Positions 32,830 to 40,913 of a stretch of DNA of 40,913 nucleotides are shown here, piece by piece. The notes under the pieces were generated by a model. The model was not told where the DNA came from. It worked only from the letters and a program-made list of their open reading frames with translations, and searched no databases. The stretch is from Bradyrhizobium jicamae. Its GTDB lineage: Bacteria; Pseudomonadota; Alphaproteobacteria; Rhizobiales; Xanthobacteraceae. The stretch is taken from contig NZ_LLXZ01000009.1 of assembly GCF_001440395.1 (NCBI RefSeq), forward strand, positions 1 to 40,913, given 5' to 3'. Position 1 is the first letter of the stretch; every line of letters starts with the position of its first letter. The position numbers and the translations under genes were made by a program.

Positions 32830-33552
32830 ATGTCGATCGCTGAGGCCACCCCTATCGCCTGCACACTAGCGCCTGGAGCGTACGAAGACCGCCTCGCCTG
32901 GATCGCCGCCTTGAACAAAGACGCGCTCCGCAGTCACGAGCGCCACGATCTCGTGTTGGAATTGCACTACGCGATCGAAGCGCGCGCTCGGGTGCATGAG
33001 ATGGTTCGCAATGAGCAAAGCTGCTGCGCTTTCCTTACGTTCGAGTTGCAAGAATCGCGTAATGACATCTGCCTTACCATCACCGCGCCCGAAGCAGCAT
33101 GGGAAGCCGCGGACGCCCTATTTGAACAATTTGTGGCTAAAGCGCCCATAGTCTCTTCTTCATGCTCGTGCGACACGTCGACCTCGGCGGCGAAGATGCC
33201 TGCGGAGGAGCTGCCCGGGTCGAAGGCTGCTAGCGTCACGGCGGTGACGCTTTCAACCGGCGCGGTAGCTTGCGGGGTATGCTGCGTCTTGCCCTTTGCA
33301 CTGCCGGCAACCGTGCTCGCCAGCACCGGAACTTTGTTGGCGTGGTTCGTCAGCATGCATCTGTGGGTGACCGTGCTTGCCTTTCTCTCCGTCGCCGGCG
33401 CATGGGGGTGGATTGCTTGGCAATCGCGCCACACGCGGCGTAGACCGGCCGCGTCAACGCTCGTGATGATGGCGGGATCAACAGTGCTATTGACGGTCGC
33501 AGTGTTGTGGCCGCTGATTGAGAAATCCCTCATCAGCGTGCTGCGGGCGTGA
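32830..33552 (+). CDS. Mercury-resistance-type membrane protein with cytoplasmic metal-binding-like domain
   Basis: A 240-residue protein with a GGAGAG ribosome site (32816-32821) before the ATG. Residues 1-110 form a soluble domain with RLAWIAALNKDALRSHERHD and a Cys-Cys pair in EQSCCAFLTFEL. The C-terminal part has three likely membrane helices; the first contains ACGVCCVLPFALP, resembling the Cys-Cys-Val-Leu-Pro motif of MerT helix 1. MerT-type proteins pass Hg(II) across the inner membrane to mercuric reductase. The gene is under the MerR-type promoter, which supports metal-induced expression. No merA or merP is in the window, so a different thiophilic metal remains possible. Confidence 0.65.
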   Translation: MSIAEATPIACTLAPGAYEDRLAWIAALNKDALRSHERHDLVLELHYAIEARARVHEMVRNEQSCCAFLTFELQESRNDICLTITAPEAAWEAADALFEQFVAKAPIVSSSCSCDTSTSAAKMPAEELPGSKAASVTAVTLSTGAVACGVCCVLPFALPATVLASTGTLLAWFVSMHLWVTVLAFLSVAGAWGWIAWQSRHTRRRPAASTLVMMAGSTVLLTVAVLWPLIEKSLISVLRA

Positions 33553-33570
33553 CCGCGCATCAATTTAATC

Positions 33571-33590
33571 CGCTGCCTTGAGCGGCAGCG
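33571..33590 (+). terminator. Candidate hairpin between the MerT-like gene and ynfA
   Basis: A 7-base perfect stem cgctgcc/ggcagcg with a 6-base loop, 18 bases after the upstream stop. No U-run follows, so it may attenuate rather than terminate. Confidence 0.4.
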
Positions 33591-33614
33591 AATGCTGTGA
33601 CACTGTCCTCTCCC

Positions 33615-33938
33615 ATGAAAACTGTTGTCGTCTATGTTGGCGTGGCGATCGCCGAAATCGCCGGTTGCTTTGCGTTCTGGGGGTGGTTGCGTCTTGGCAA
33701 GCCGATGTGGTGGCTGCTTCCAGGCCTGTTTTCTCTCATCGTGTTTGCTTACCTGTTGACATTCGTCGAGACCGAGGCGGCGGGCCGCGCCTATGCCACC
33801 TACGGCGGCATCTACATTGTCGCGTCACTTTTTTGGCTCTGGATAATCGAGAGCGTGCGTCCGGATCGCTGGGACATTGCCGGCGCTTCAGTGTGCCTAA
33901 TTGGCGCGGCCATCATTCTTTGGGGTCCGCGTGGGTAA
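33615..33938 (+). CDS. ynfA: YnfA/UPF0060 small membrane protein
   Basis: A 107-residue protein with four membrane helices matching E. coli YnfA (108 aa) in length and pattern: [18 protein letters not shown] near the start, [18 protein letters not shown], the hallmark [18 protein letters not shown], and a C-terminal GAAIILWG. YnfA is related to small-multidrug-resistance transporters. The ATG at 33615 gives the family length; an in-frame GTG at 33597 is less likely. It follows the MerT-like gene on the same strand after 62 bases with a hairpin between. Confidence 0.9.
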   Translation: MKTVVVYVGVAIAEIAGCFAFWGWLRLGKPMWWLLPGLFSLIVFAYLLTFVETEAAGRAYATYGGIYIVASLFWLWIIESVRPDRWDIAGASVCLIGAAIILWGPRG

Positions 33939-34015
33939 TAAATGTCGCCTAGTGGCCCTTCTCAGACATCTGGGTAAACTGAGCGTATGTCCGCTTTCGC
34001 AGCAAGGGCAGACAA

Positions 34016-34600
34016 CTAGACCAGCTCCACGACTTTCAGCTGCGCCTCCGGATTTGGCTCGATGTATCGTTGCGTGGTCCTGAGGTTCGAATGCCCAGCA
34101 AGCATCTGGACATCACGGAGGGATCCGCCAACGGTGGAGATTTTTCTAGCGCTATTGGTGATGAAGGTCCGGCGTCCGCTGTGACTGGAGCATCCGTCGA
34201 AGCCGATGTCGTGATACCATCGCCAGAATAGGTTCACGATGGCCTGAGCCGACATGCTGTCGGAGCGCTCGCTTTCGATCAGAAAACGGTTGCTCACGAT
34301 TACGGTCGTCTTGGAATATTCGCCGAGAGCTGTCCGAAGCTCATCGCTCATCGGTATCACGCGACCCGACCGGCCTTTGCTGGCCACGTTCTCCAGATAA
34401 ATGGCTTGGCCGATCTCGCCCCTGGCATCCGTGACCATCCTCCAGGTCAGGCTGGCTATCTCCTTGGCCCTTAGTCCGGCCTTTGCTGAGAGCAGGAAGA
34501 TAACCTGGTTTCGGGTCGGCCATCTGGTCTTGGCCAAGTAACCCAGGACAGCCTCGACTTGGCCCTTCGTTAACGTCTTGGCTTGCTTCCCCAATCCCAT
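34016..34600 (-). CDS. Small tyrosine recombinase
   Basis: A 194-residue recombinase consisting essentially of the catalytic domain. It has the first arginine in KAGLRAKEIASLTW, the H-x-x-R box in SSHSGRRTFITN, the second histidine and nucleophile tyrosine in LAGHSNLRTTQRYIEP. It lacks the N-terminal core-binding domain of XerC/D. The ATG at 34598-34600 has GGAGG five bases upstream (34606-34610); a TTG four codons earlier overlaps that site and is rejected. Similar small recombinases occur on plasmids and islands and may act as resolvases or invertases. Its substrate site was not found. Confidence 0.88.
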   Translation of the reverse strand: MGLGKQAKTLTKGQVEAVLGYLAKTRWPTRNQVIFLLSAKAGLRAKEIASLTWRMVTDARGEIGQAIYLENVASKGRSGRVIPMSDELRTALGEYSKTTVIVSNRFLIESERSDSMSAQAIVNLFWRWYHDIGFDGCSSHSGRRTFITNSARKISTVGGSLRDVQMLAGHSNLRTTQRYIEPNPEAQLKVVELV

Positions 34601-34612
34601 GTCGTCCTCCAA

Positions 34613-34949
34613 ACCGATTATTTATCGGCATCAGGACGCTGGAATGTAATCAGTCAGGAGTGGTCGTACATGCCGACTGGAAAATAGTGGTTGGAAGTCC
34701 AATGGCTTGGACGGACTGATTATAGAAGAGTAATTCCATCATCAGTGTTGAGTGAAAGCAGATGCAGACGAACATTGTCGATTGATAGCGAAATGGCGCA
34801 CTTCGACGAATTGCCCTCATGATGCTGTTACCGTGCGTTTTGGAAATCGTGGATCGGTGCTGCCGGGCCACCACCAAAGGGGTTTCGCAAGGCATTGGCC
34901 AGCGTTCTTGACGCCTTCCGCTGGGCTAGGAAGCTCGGTAAGGTAGGCC
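34613..34949. other. Intergenic region upstream of the defence genes
   Basis: About 340 bases between divergent genes. Presumably it contains promoters for the recombinase and the nuclease-type gene. No convincing boxes or genes were seen. Confidence 0.4.
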
Positions 34950-36461
34950 ATGCCGAAAATCACACGCACGATTGGTCCGTTTCATTTCGAGGACTTGGAC
35001 CCCAAACGCTTCGAGGATCTGATCCGCGCACTTGCGAATGATTTTAAGGACTGGCAATCGATTGAGGCAACGGGACGAAGTGGTTCTGATGACGGTATTG
35101 ATGTTCGCGGTTATGAGCGGATAGCAAAACCGGCTGAGTCAGATATTCTCGATGAAGACGAGGAGAGCGATCCAGCCCTGCATCCGATGCAGGGAAACAC
35201 GTGGATATTTCAATGCAAGCGCGAGAAGGAAATTGGACCTAAGCGAGTAAGTGCAATCCTCGCCGAAGTTGACGAGAACGATCCGCCATACGGATTTATC
35301 CTAGCGGCGCCAGCCAATTTTTCGAAAGCGTCGTACGATACTTTTCGGTTCGATCTCGTAAAAAAAGGAGTGATGGAGTTCTACCTTTGGGGAAGGGCGG
35401 AGCTTGAAGGAATGCTCCTGCTGCCGAAGAATGACCGGGTACTTTTTACCTTCTTCGGCATCTCTCTCGTCTCCCGACGCCGCTCGCGGTCAACAGAGAT
35501 TAGAGGAAAAGTTGTCAATAAGAACAAGCTGCTGCGAATCATGGGCGAAGGCAAGGGGCATTGGCCGGTGCTCTTGCGCGACACGAATGACGAACACTAT
35601 CCGTTTGAGGAGCAATATCCAGATTTCAATAAGAATCCTCGCTGGAAACGGTTCGAGGCGAGGCGCATCCATCCGCAAGGGCTCATCGTGAGGCATCAGC
35701 ACTGGTACGCCTACCTGGATGTCGACAAAAAGGAGTTCGACTTCACCGTGAAGGTGTCCTTGATTCAGCCTCATCATGTTGACGATGACGACTGGACGGC
35801 TCGTCAGAAGGAGGGGGAGCTCCGTGACGCGATAGAAGATTTCTGGGATCATCTCCCCAATCGCAACAAGGCTGAATATTGCAAAAATTCTCTTGTAAGA
35901 TTTGAGGACATGCTTGTGATCGACGAGAAGGGGATCACCCCGGACCGATGTCCACATATCTTCGTCGACTTTCAAAATCACAAGGGGCCGTTTTCCGGCT
36001 CACACGATTTTCTCGAAGTACGCCACGGCTACAGCGAGCCGGAACGGATTTCGCTAAAAGAGTTTAAGCGTATCAAAGTTTTTCCAGAAGAATTTTCGAC
36101 GCCGACAATTGGGACAGTTCATGTTGACGGCGTAGTTCAACTAGATTCCGATACTCATCGTCTCCTTGTCAACGGAAACGAGGGCATCAGGGAGATTTGC
36201 GTCATGGATGGAAGATATACATTTCTCAAAGAGCGCGACGTTTTCATGCTCAAAAGCGCGCGCGACAATTCTCTCAAGTATTTCCAGGTCACGCATGTGA
36301 AAAGCACGACCGTAGGCGAACATTTTGCAGGTGCCGATCGGGAATTTCGCAAAGAACAACTGGAGCGACGGCTTGATAAGGAGCTAGTCGACTCTGACGT
36401 GATTAACGTGTTTGAGTTCAAGCAGACTTACGATTGGCGAATCGAGCGGTACAAGGGGTAG
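34950..36461 (+). CDS. Mrr-like restriction endonuclease-fold protein
   Basis: A 503-residue protein. The first 150 residues look like an Mrr-type PD-(D/E)XK domain: FEDLIRALANDFKDWQSIEA, then GRSGSDDGIDVRGY with the catalytic-type Asp51, and WIFQCKREKEI with the Gln-x-Lys element (Gln88, Lys90). Mrr-fold enzymes cut modified or foreign DNA. The remaining 350 residues are a mixed alpha/beta region with many charged and aromatic residues and no known motif; they may recognise a target. It precedes the SIR2 gene by about 160 bases on the same strand. I infer a defence role; it is not a recognised typed system. Confidence 0.8.
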   Translation: MPKITRTIGPFHFEDLDPKRFEDLIRALANDFKDWQSIEATGRSGSDDGIDVRGYERIAKPAESDILDEDEESDPALHPMQGNTWIFQCKREKEIGPKRVSAILAEVDENDPPYGFILAAPANFSKASYDTFRFDLVKKGVMEFYLWGRAELEGMLLLPKNDRVLFTFFGISLVSRRRSRSTEIRGKVVNKNKLLRIMGEGKGHWPVLLRDTNDEHYPFEEQYPDFNKNPRWKRFEARRIHPQGLIVRHQHWYAYLDVDKKEFDFTVKVSLIQPHHVDDDDWTARQKEGELRDAIEDFWDHLPNRNKAEYCKNSLVRFEDMLVIDEKGITPDRCPHIFVDFQNHKGPFSGSHDFLEVRHGYSEPERISLKEFKRIKVFPEEFSTPTIGTVHVDGVVQLDSDTHRLLVNGNEGIREICVMDGRYTFLKERDVFMLKSARDNSLKYFQVTHVKSTTVGEHFAGADREFRKEQLERRLDKELVDSDVINVFEFKQTYDWRIERYKG

Positions 36462-36619
36462 AATGACGGAAATGCCGCATTTGAACCGCGCGGACGCTGG
36501 AAGATGTCGCGTCAGCAGGCAGTGCCTAGCAATTTAAGCGAGTCAGCTAGTTAGAAGCAGGGGCGCCTCCAGCGAAACCGGCACATGAACTATGAACCAG
36601 TAACGCGGACGTCAAATTC

Positions 36620-37624
36620 ATGAGCGACGGAATTCCGCTCATTCCTGTTATCCCGCAGGCCTTGCGCGAAGCGGCGCATCGCGGAACGCTGATTCCGTTC
36701 GTTGGCGCAGGAGCGTCAAGGCTTGCCGGATGCCCGACCTGGGCGCAGTTAGCCGATGGCGCCTTGATGGCTTGCATCACGGCCAACAAATTCAATCATG
36801 GGCAAATGGAGCAGATTAGACACCTCTCTCCGCGCATGAAGCTGTCAATTGCGCGCGCTATTGAATCAGAGCATGCGCTGACGATTGATTACGAGAAGCT
36901 GATCAATCCCTTCGATGGATATCAAAACAATGCAGTCGGACACCGCGTCTACCGCAGCCTTGGCAAGCTTAGCAAAACATTCGTCACGACCAATTACGAC
37001 GCTTGGCTAGACACTGAAATACTTGACCCTCCTTTATCAGTGAGCACCGATAGCCCGGTTCAAGACACTGTTGCCACGCCCCGTGTGCGACGCCGGATTG
37101 CGAATGTCGAGGACTTCACCCCGGCTAACCTCAACCAGGAGAATTGCGTTTTCCACATCCACGGCTCCTTGGTCGATCCCGCCGGCATGGTCATGACCAC
37201 GCGAGACTATATCCGACGGTACGCAAACGATCGAGGTAGCGACGACCCGACCCGCGAAAACCGAACGCTGACGTTCCTTGAGGTACTATTTCAGCATAAG
37301 ACCGTCCTTTTTGTCGGTTATGGGTTGGAAGATCTGGAAATCCTCGAGTACGTGATTCAGAAGGCTCGGCAGCAGTTTCCGTCGGAACGGCCGCAAGCCC
37401 GGCACTTCATGCTGCAGGGCTATTTCGCTCACGAGTATGAATTAATGCGGAGCCTTACGCAGTACTATGCGCAATGCGATATCGAATTGATCCCGTTTCG
37501 GCGTGATCAGCGCGATTGGGGGCAGCTAACGGAAGTGCTTGAGGCGTTTGCAGAGGCGATGCCGGCCAGAGCTCCGCTGGAGCTACAAGTGCAAATGGAG
37601 ATGGAGAGCTACCTTGAGCCCTAG
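36620..37624 (+). CDS. SIR2-like NAD-binding defence protein
   Basis: A 334-residue SIR2_2-type protein. It has the NAD-binding loop FVGAGASRLAGCPTW (about 27-41), TTNYDAW with the catalytic-type Asn (about 122-128), FHIHGSLVD with the catalytic-type His (about 182-190) and VLFVGYGLEDLEI (about 231-243). In prokaryotic defence systems such domains deplete NAD when phage is sensed. The sequence is a stand-alone SIR2 domain with a short C-terminal tail, and the large helical partner starts within its last codons. Together they resemble a split version of single-chain SIR2 defence proteins. The start has only a weak ribosome site. Confidence 0.9.
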   Translation: MSDGIPLIPVIPQALREAAHRGTLIPFVGAGASRLAGCPTWAQLADGALMACITANKFNHGQMEQIRHLSPRMKLSIARAIESEHALTIDYEKLINPFDGYQNNAVGHRVYRSLGKLSKTFVTTNYDAWLDTEILDPPLSVSTDSPVQDTVATPRVRRRIANVEDFTPANLNQENCVFHIHGSLVDPAGMVMTTRDYIRRYANDRGSDDPTRENRTLTFLEVLFQHKTVLFVGYGLEDLEILEYVIQKARQQFPSERPQARHFMLQGYFAHEYELMRSLTQYYAQCDIELIPFRRDQRDWGQLTEVLEAFAEAMPARAPLELQVQMEMESYLEP

Positions 37625-40439
37625 CCTACCATCGAAACTGGAATCGTTCTTCGACACGATGCGACGCGGGGACGAGTTCGCGCGGCACGGATTCGAGCTT
37701 CTATCCAAGCGTTCAGAACCGGAACAGTTTTTCGACGCGCTGAAAGCGGGGGGCTTTTTCGATCCCGCGAGCAATTTGGGACCGGTTCAGTCCGCAAATC
37801 CTGAATTCGTCCACATTCCGGTCTGGGCTCCGCTCACCTATCTGCAGGTGGTGACCAACCGCGCCAGGGAGTTGAAAGATGACACACTGGCCGAGAAAAT
37901 TTTGAACGTCATTCGCGCTGTCACGAATTACAGGGACAGCGACACGGGTGACCCACGCGACAACTTCCGGACCTACCACAAGTTTGCCGAGTTCTTCGGA
38001 TTGCTGCCGGTACGCTGCATCACGGAAGAAGATGTAGGTCTCGTCGCCGTTTGGCTCTCTTCCAAATTCGATCGATCGCTCGTCCCGCACGAGCTCACCA
38101 AGGGCTTTCTCAAGCATCTCTTTGAGAACGGTTCGGCGGCAAGCATAGCCAAAGCGTGCGCCGTGATCGGCGCGTGCCTTGTCCTTGAACAGAACCCCAA
38201 GCGGCAACGGCGGTCAGAAGACCTTGGTACCGTTGTCGAAGATCATTGGCTCAAGGAAATGCTTGATGCCTACGCGCGCGAGCTTGGCCGCAAGGCGGGC
38301 GTCAATGGTGCAAGGCTATTCGAGGATGGCTTAAGACGGGTCTATTCCCCCGACCGGCGCAGCTATGGGAGTTCGCTATGGCGGCCCGCGATCGAAAGTA
38401 ATCCGCAAAACCGCGATTTCTACGGGCCGGAGAATCGCTTCGTCGAAGGATTGCGCGATGTTTTGGAAGGATGGGTCGAGACAGCGCCAGCGCAGGCCGG
38501 AGTGTTTATTGCGGAAGCTCTGAAGGACGAGTCCGAGATCATCCGGAGGATTGCGCTTCATACGGTGAGTGAGCACTACGACGTGCTTCATGAGGCCTTC
38601 GAACCACACCTTACGCCCGCGCTTTTTTCAACAGGTCATCGCCATGAGCTCTATCGCTTGCTGACGATGCGTTTTGCTGAAATGTCACCACACGCGAAGG
38701 CTGGCGTAATAGCCGCTATCCGAAACCTTCCTATTCCTTCGCGCGGCGAGGATCGGGAACGTCGATTGCAATTCACGCAACGGGAGTGGCTCTCAGCCAT
38801 CAAGGATCAGCCTGAGGCGGCACAGTGGTTCGCAGAACTATCCGCCAAGCCGGAGCTTGGGCCAGTAACTGAACATCCTGAATTTCTCGCCTACCATGAG
38901 ACGCGCTGGGGCCCGGGGCCGGCTCCGTATGAAGCCGACTCGCTGGTCGCCTTCGCCGAGGATGGAACACTGATCGAACGATTGAACGGTTTCAACCCCA
39001 GTAACTCGTGGCGCGGTCCAACACTCGGCGGCCTCGTGGCGGCATTGGAAGGCGCCGTCGCTGCAAAGCCAAACACGTTCTTGCCGCTGCTATCGGAATT
39101 CCACGGAGCAAAGGTCCCGTTCCAACATGCTCTCATCCAGGGCTTCAAGAAGCTCTTCGATCCCTCGAATGAGAAGAAACCTGAATTCGACTGGAAGGCC
39201 GCGTGGCCGAAGCTACTCGCGTTCTTCTGCGAGACCGTTTCCCAAGACAGTTTTTGGGAAAAAGTTGAGGAAGACGAGCGCGCTTATGGGACCCCTACCC
39301 GTGAGTGGATGCGTGGACTTATCGCAAGTTTCCTCGAAGCGGCAACGCGCGACGACAAGACTGCCTATCCGGCCGACCTGTTGCCCAAGGGGTGGGAGAT
39401 CATCAAGACGATGCTCCAGCATGCGGAAGCGGGCAAACTCGATCTCGCCGATCCCATGACCTACTCGCTGAATACAGATAAGGGCCATGTCATCGGCGCC
39501 ATGTATAACCACGCGCTTCGAGCCTGCCGCGTTGCCGACAAAGCGAAGCAGCCGCGGGAAGAGGTGTGGCAAGCGCTCAAGGAGATGTTCGACGCTGAGC
39601 TGGATAAATGCCGGGACGACAATTTCGAGTTCTCGACCTTGTCGGCATCCTACATTTCCAATCTTCACTATTTGAGCCTTGACTGGCTCAAGGCCAATGT
39701 AGCTCGCCTGTTTCCAGCGAAGGAGTATCCCAACAATTTCAAGGTTGCGGTGGGCGGCCTTGCTTATGCTCAGGTGAGCCGGCCGATCTACCTCCTCCTG
39801 GCTCACCACAACGTCTTCTCGGACGCCCTGTCGACAAAGCTTGAGGACAGGAACGGCCGTGAGCGGGTCATTGAATGGGTGGGACTGGCATACCTTTGGG
39901 GCGACGAGACGCTGGCTTCCCCGATCGTGAAAGCCATCTTTTCCTCAGGAGTCGACGATGTCGAGACGCTGGTAGAGTTGTTCTGGCAAGTCAGACGCGA
40001 CAAGCTAACGGAGCAGCAACTCGAAAGCGTCCTGAGGTTCTGGGAACACTGCCTGAAGTGGTGGGAACAACGTGGCGATAAATCGGAGCATTTTATGGCT
40101 CGCCTCAGTCGCCTGAGCCCGTATGTGAGGAAGCTCGACCAGCGCACCATGTCGCTGCTGATGCCGGTGATGCCGTTTGCACACATCGATCACAGCACAG
40201 ATCAGATGGTGGGAGAGCTTGCAAGGATGGTCGATAGTGAGCCGGCGGGGGTCGCGGCCTTGCTGGAGACAATGCTCAATGCCAATGCACCAACCTATGA
40301 TCTCGATGACAAGCTAAAGAATTTGATCGAGCGGTTCGCGGAGCTTGGGTTGCGAGCAGAAGCTATTCGATGCACAGAAAAACTCCAACGTTCATTGCCT
40401 GGGATGCTCGATCTGTACAGAAAGCTGGTGACTGGGTAG
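37614..40439 (+). CDS. Large helical protein paired with the SIR2 gene
   Basis: A 941-residue, mostly alpha-helical protein with no recognised catalytic motif. Its rhythm of 30-40-residue amphipathic helices (for example SEIIRRIALHTVSEHYDVL and ALFSTGHRHELYRLLTMRF) suggests HEAT- or ARM-like repeats. The frame is open upstream to 37539, but that part is arginine/tryptophan-rich and unlike the rest. I prefer the TTG at 37614-37616, which has GGAG seven bases upstream and overlaps the SIR2 stop by 11 bases. The coupling suggests a complex in which this subunit senses the invader or inhibits the SIR2 effector. That is inference. Confidence 0.85.
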   Translation: MSPSLPSKLESFFDTMRRGDEFARHGFELLSKRSEPEQFFDALKAGGFFDPASNLGPVQSANPEFVHIPVWAPLTYLQVVTNRARELKDDTLAEKILNVIRAVTNYRDSDTGDPRDNFRTYHKFAEFFGLLPVRCITEEDVGLVAVWLSSKFDRSLVPHELTKGFLKHLFENGSAASIAKACAVIGACLVLEQNPKRQRRSEDLGTVVEDHWLKEMLDAYARELGRKAGVNGARLFEDGLRRVYSPDRRSYGSSLWRPAIESNPQNRDFYGPENRFVEGLRDVLEGWVETAPAQAGVFIAEALKDESEIIRRIALHTVSEHYDVLHEAFEPHLTPALFSTGHRHELYRLLTMRFAEMSPHAKAGVIAAIRNLPIPSRGEDRERRLQFTQREWLSAIKDQPEAAQWFAELSAKPELGPVTEHPEFLAYHETRWGPGPAPYEADSLVAFAEDGTLIERLNGFNPSNSWRGPTLGGLVAALEGAVAAKPNTFLPLLSEFHGAKVPFQHALIQGFKKLFDPSNEKKPEFDWKAAWPKLLAFFCETVSQDSFWEKVEEDERAYGTPTREWMRGLIASFLEAATRDDKTAYPADLLPKGWEIIKTMLQHAEAGKLDLADPMTYSLNTDKGHVIGAMYNHALRACRVADKAKQPREEVWQALKEMFDAELDKCRDDNFEFSTLSASYISNLHYLSLDWLKANVARLFPAKEYPNNFKVAVGGLAYAQVSRPIYLLLAHHNVFSDALSTKLEDRNGRERVIEWVGLAYLWGDETLASPIVKAIFSSGVDDVETLVELFWQVRRDKLTEQQLESVLRFWEHCLKWWEQRGDKSEHFMARLSRLSPYVRKLDQRTMSLLMPVMPFAHIDHSTDQMVGELARMVDSEPAGVAALLETMLNANAPTYDLDDKLKNLIERFAELGLRAEAIRCTEKLQRSLPGMLDLYRKLVTG

Positions 40440-40588
40440 GCAAGCCAGCAGATTGCCGAGGGGCGGCATATGGAAGTTCACGGGATACCTGCTCCGGACT
40501 GCAAGCATGCAGAGTTGGCAACATGGCATGTACAGGGTCATGCCCTTGAATAGGATCAGCGAGGTTATCCAACAACGGAGAACCTCAA

Positions 40589-40913
40589 ATGCCAGTCCTC
40601 AAGTCACTCTCGTTCACCGCTCTCCCCAAGACCACAAACGATCCCGTCCAGCAGCGCCGGACCAAATTCATCACGAAGTTGGAGGAGCAGAAGCTACTCT
40701 TGAACGACCCCAACCATGTCCGCACCGTCCAGCGATGGACTAAGGTAAACGGGGAGCGGCACACCACGACCAAGCAGCAGGCGGTCCGGCCCTGGTGGAA
40801 GACAGACCCGTCGGGTCAGGTGGTCATGTCGATCAAGTTCGGGGCCAAGCCCATTGAGTTCGAAAAGGGCAAGGCCGGCATCGTCGTCCCGTCCAAGGAC
40901 AAGCTTCCGACCG
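40589..40913 (+). CDS. Conserved hypothetical protein, C-terminus beyond window
   Basis: Starts MPVLKSLSFTALPKTTNDPV at an ATG with CGGAGAA about eight bases upstream and stays open to the right edge (108 codons). Further in it reads RRTKFITKLEEQKLLLND, VRPWWKTDPSGQVVMSIKFG and KPIEFEKGKAGIVV. This pattern matches a small family of alphaproteobacterial hypothetical proteins (a DUF family, possibly DUF6641) found on plasmids and integrated elements near replication or conjugation genes. No catalytic motif is visible. Confidence 0.75.
   Translation, partial: MPVLKSLSFTALPKTTNDPVQQRRTKFITKLEEQKLLLNDPNHVRTVQRWTKVNGERHTTTKQQAVRPWWKTDPSGQVVMSIKFGAKPIEFEKGKAGIVVPSKDKLPT

Overview
The window looks like accessory DNA from an alphaproteobacterium, most probably Rhizobiales (Bradyrhizobium-like). 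The reasons are high GC, a SAM-domain adenylate cyclase/AAA/TPR regulator, a small rhizobial-type conserved protein at 7736-7918, and DUF2958/SNF2 remnants. It is a mosaic of at least two mobile segments, with many broken genes. An identical 16-base sequence at 2097-2112 and 23931-23946 matches the reverse complement of a tRNA-Ser 3' end. These are candidate attachment sites that bound a 21.8 kb segment. A tyrosine integrase starts just after the second one.

Left edge (1-2096): a truncated glycine-rich repeat protein and a SARP/BTAD regulator. Segment 1 (2097-23946): a large cyclase/ATPase regulator, a VOC protein, then a minus-strand cluster. The cluster contains an FAD oxidoreductase fused to a polyprenyl diphosphate synthase (8220-11186), small proteins, an encapsulin-type HK97-fold shell protein (12334-13290), a DUF3237 protein (13420-14496) and an acetoacetate-decarboxylase-like/DUF3237/cytochrome P450 fusion (15005-18223). 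I infer a possible isoprenoid-oxidising nanocompartment. The right part of this segment is decayed: a PD-(D/E)XK nuclease, DUF2958, a broken SNF2/SWIM helicase, a broken PP2C phosphatase, and two copies of a small gene, one of them broken.

Segment 2 (from 23931): the integrase, a convergent zinc-finger protein, then an operon with 4-base ATGA overlaps throughout: AlpA-type regulator, an unknown 340-aa protein, an asparagine-synthetase-like PP-loop domain fused to a DNA cytosine-C5 methyltransferase, and a homologue of CmoA, the carboxy-SAM synthase. The methyltransferase has Cys-Arg where the family has Gly-Asn in motif X. I propose that CmoA makes carboxy-SAM, the methyltransferase installs 5-carboxymethylcytosine in DNA, and the PP-loop domain amidates it to 5-carbamoylmethylcytosine. 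This is the most exciting system in the window and I know of no natural precedent.

Right side (30103-40913): a broken CoiA-like gene between two 54-base repeats, a MerR/MerT-like metal module with a 19-base-spacer promoter, a YnfA protein, a small tyrosine recombinase, then defence-type genes: an Mrr-like nuclease protein, a SIR2 protein, and a large helical partner overlapping it. A conserved hypothetical gene runs off the right edge. All function calls rest on reading motifs by eye, with no database search.
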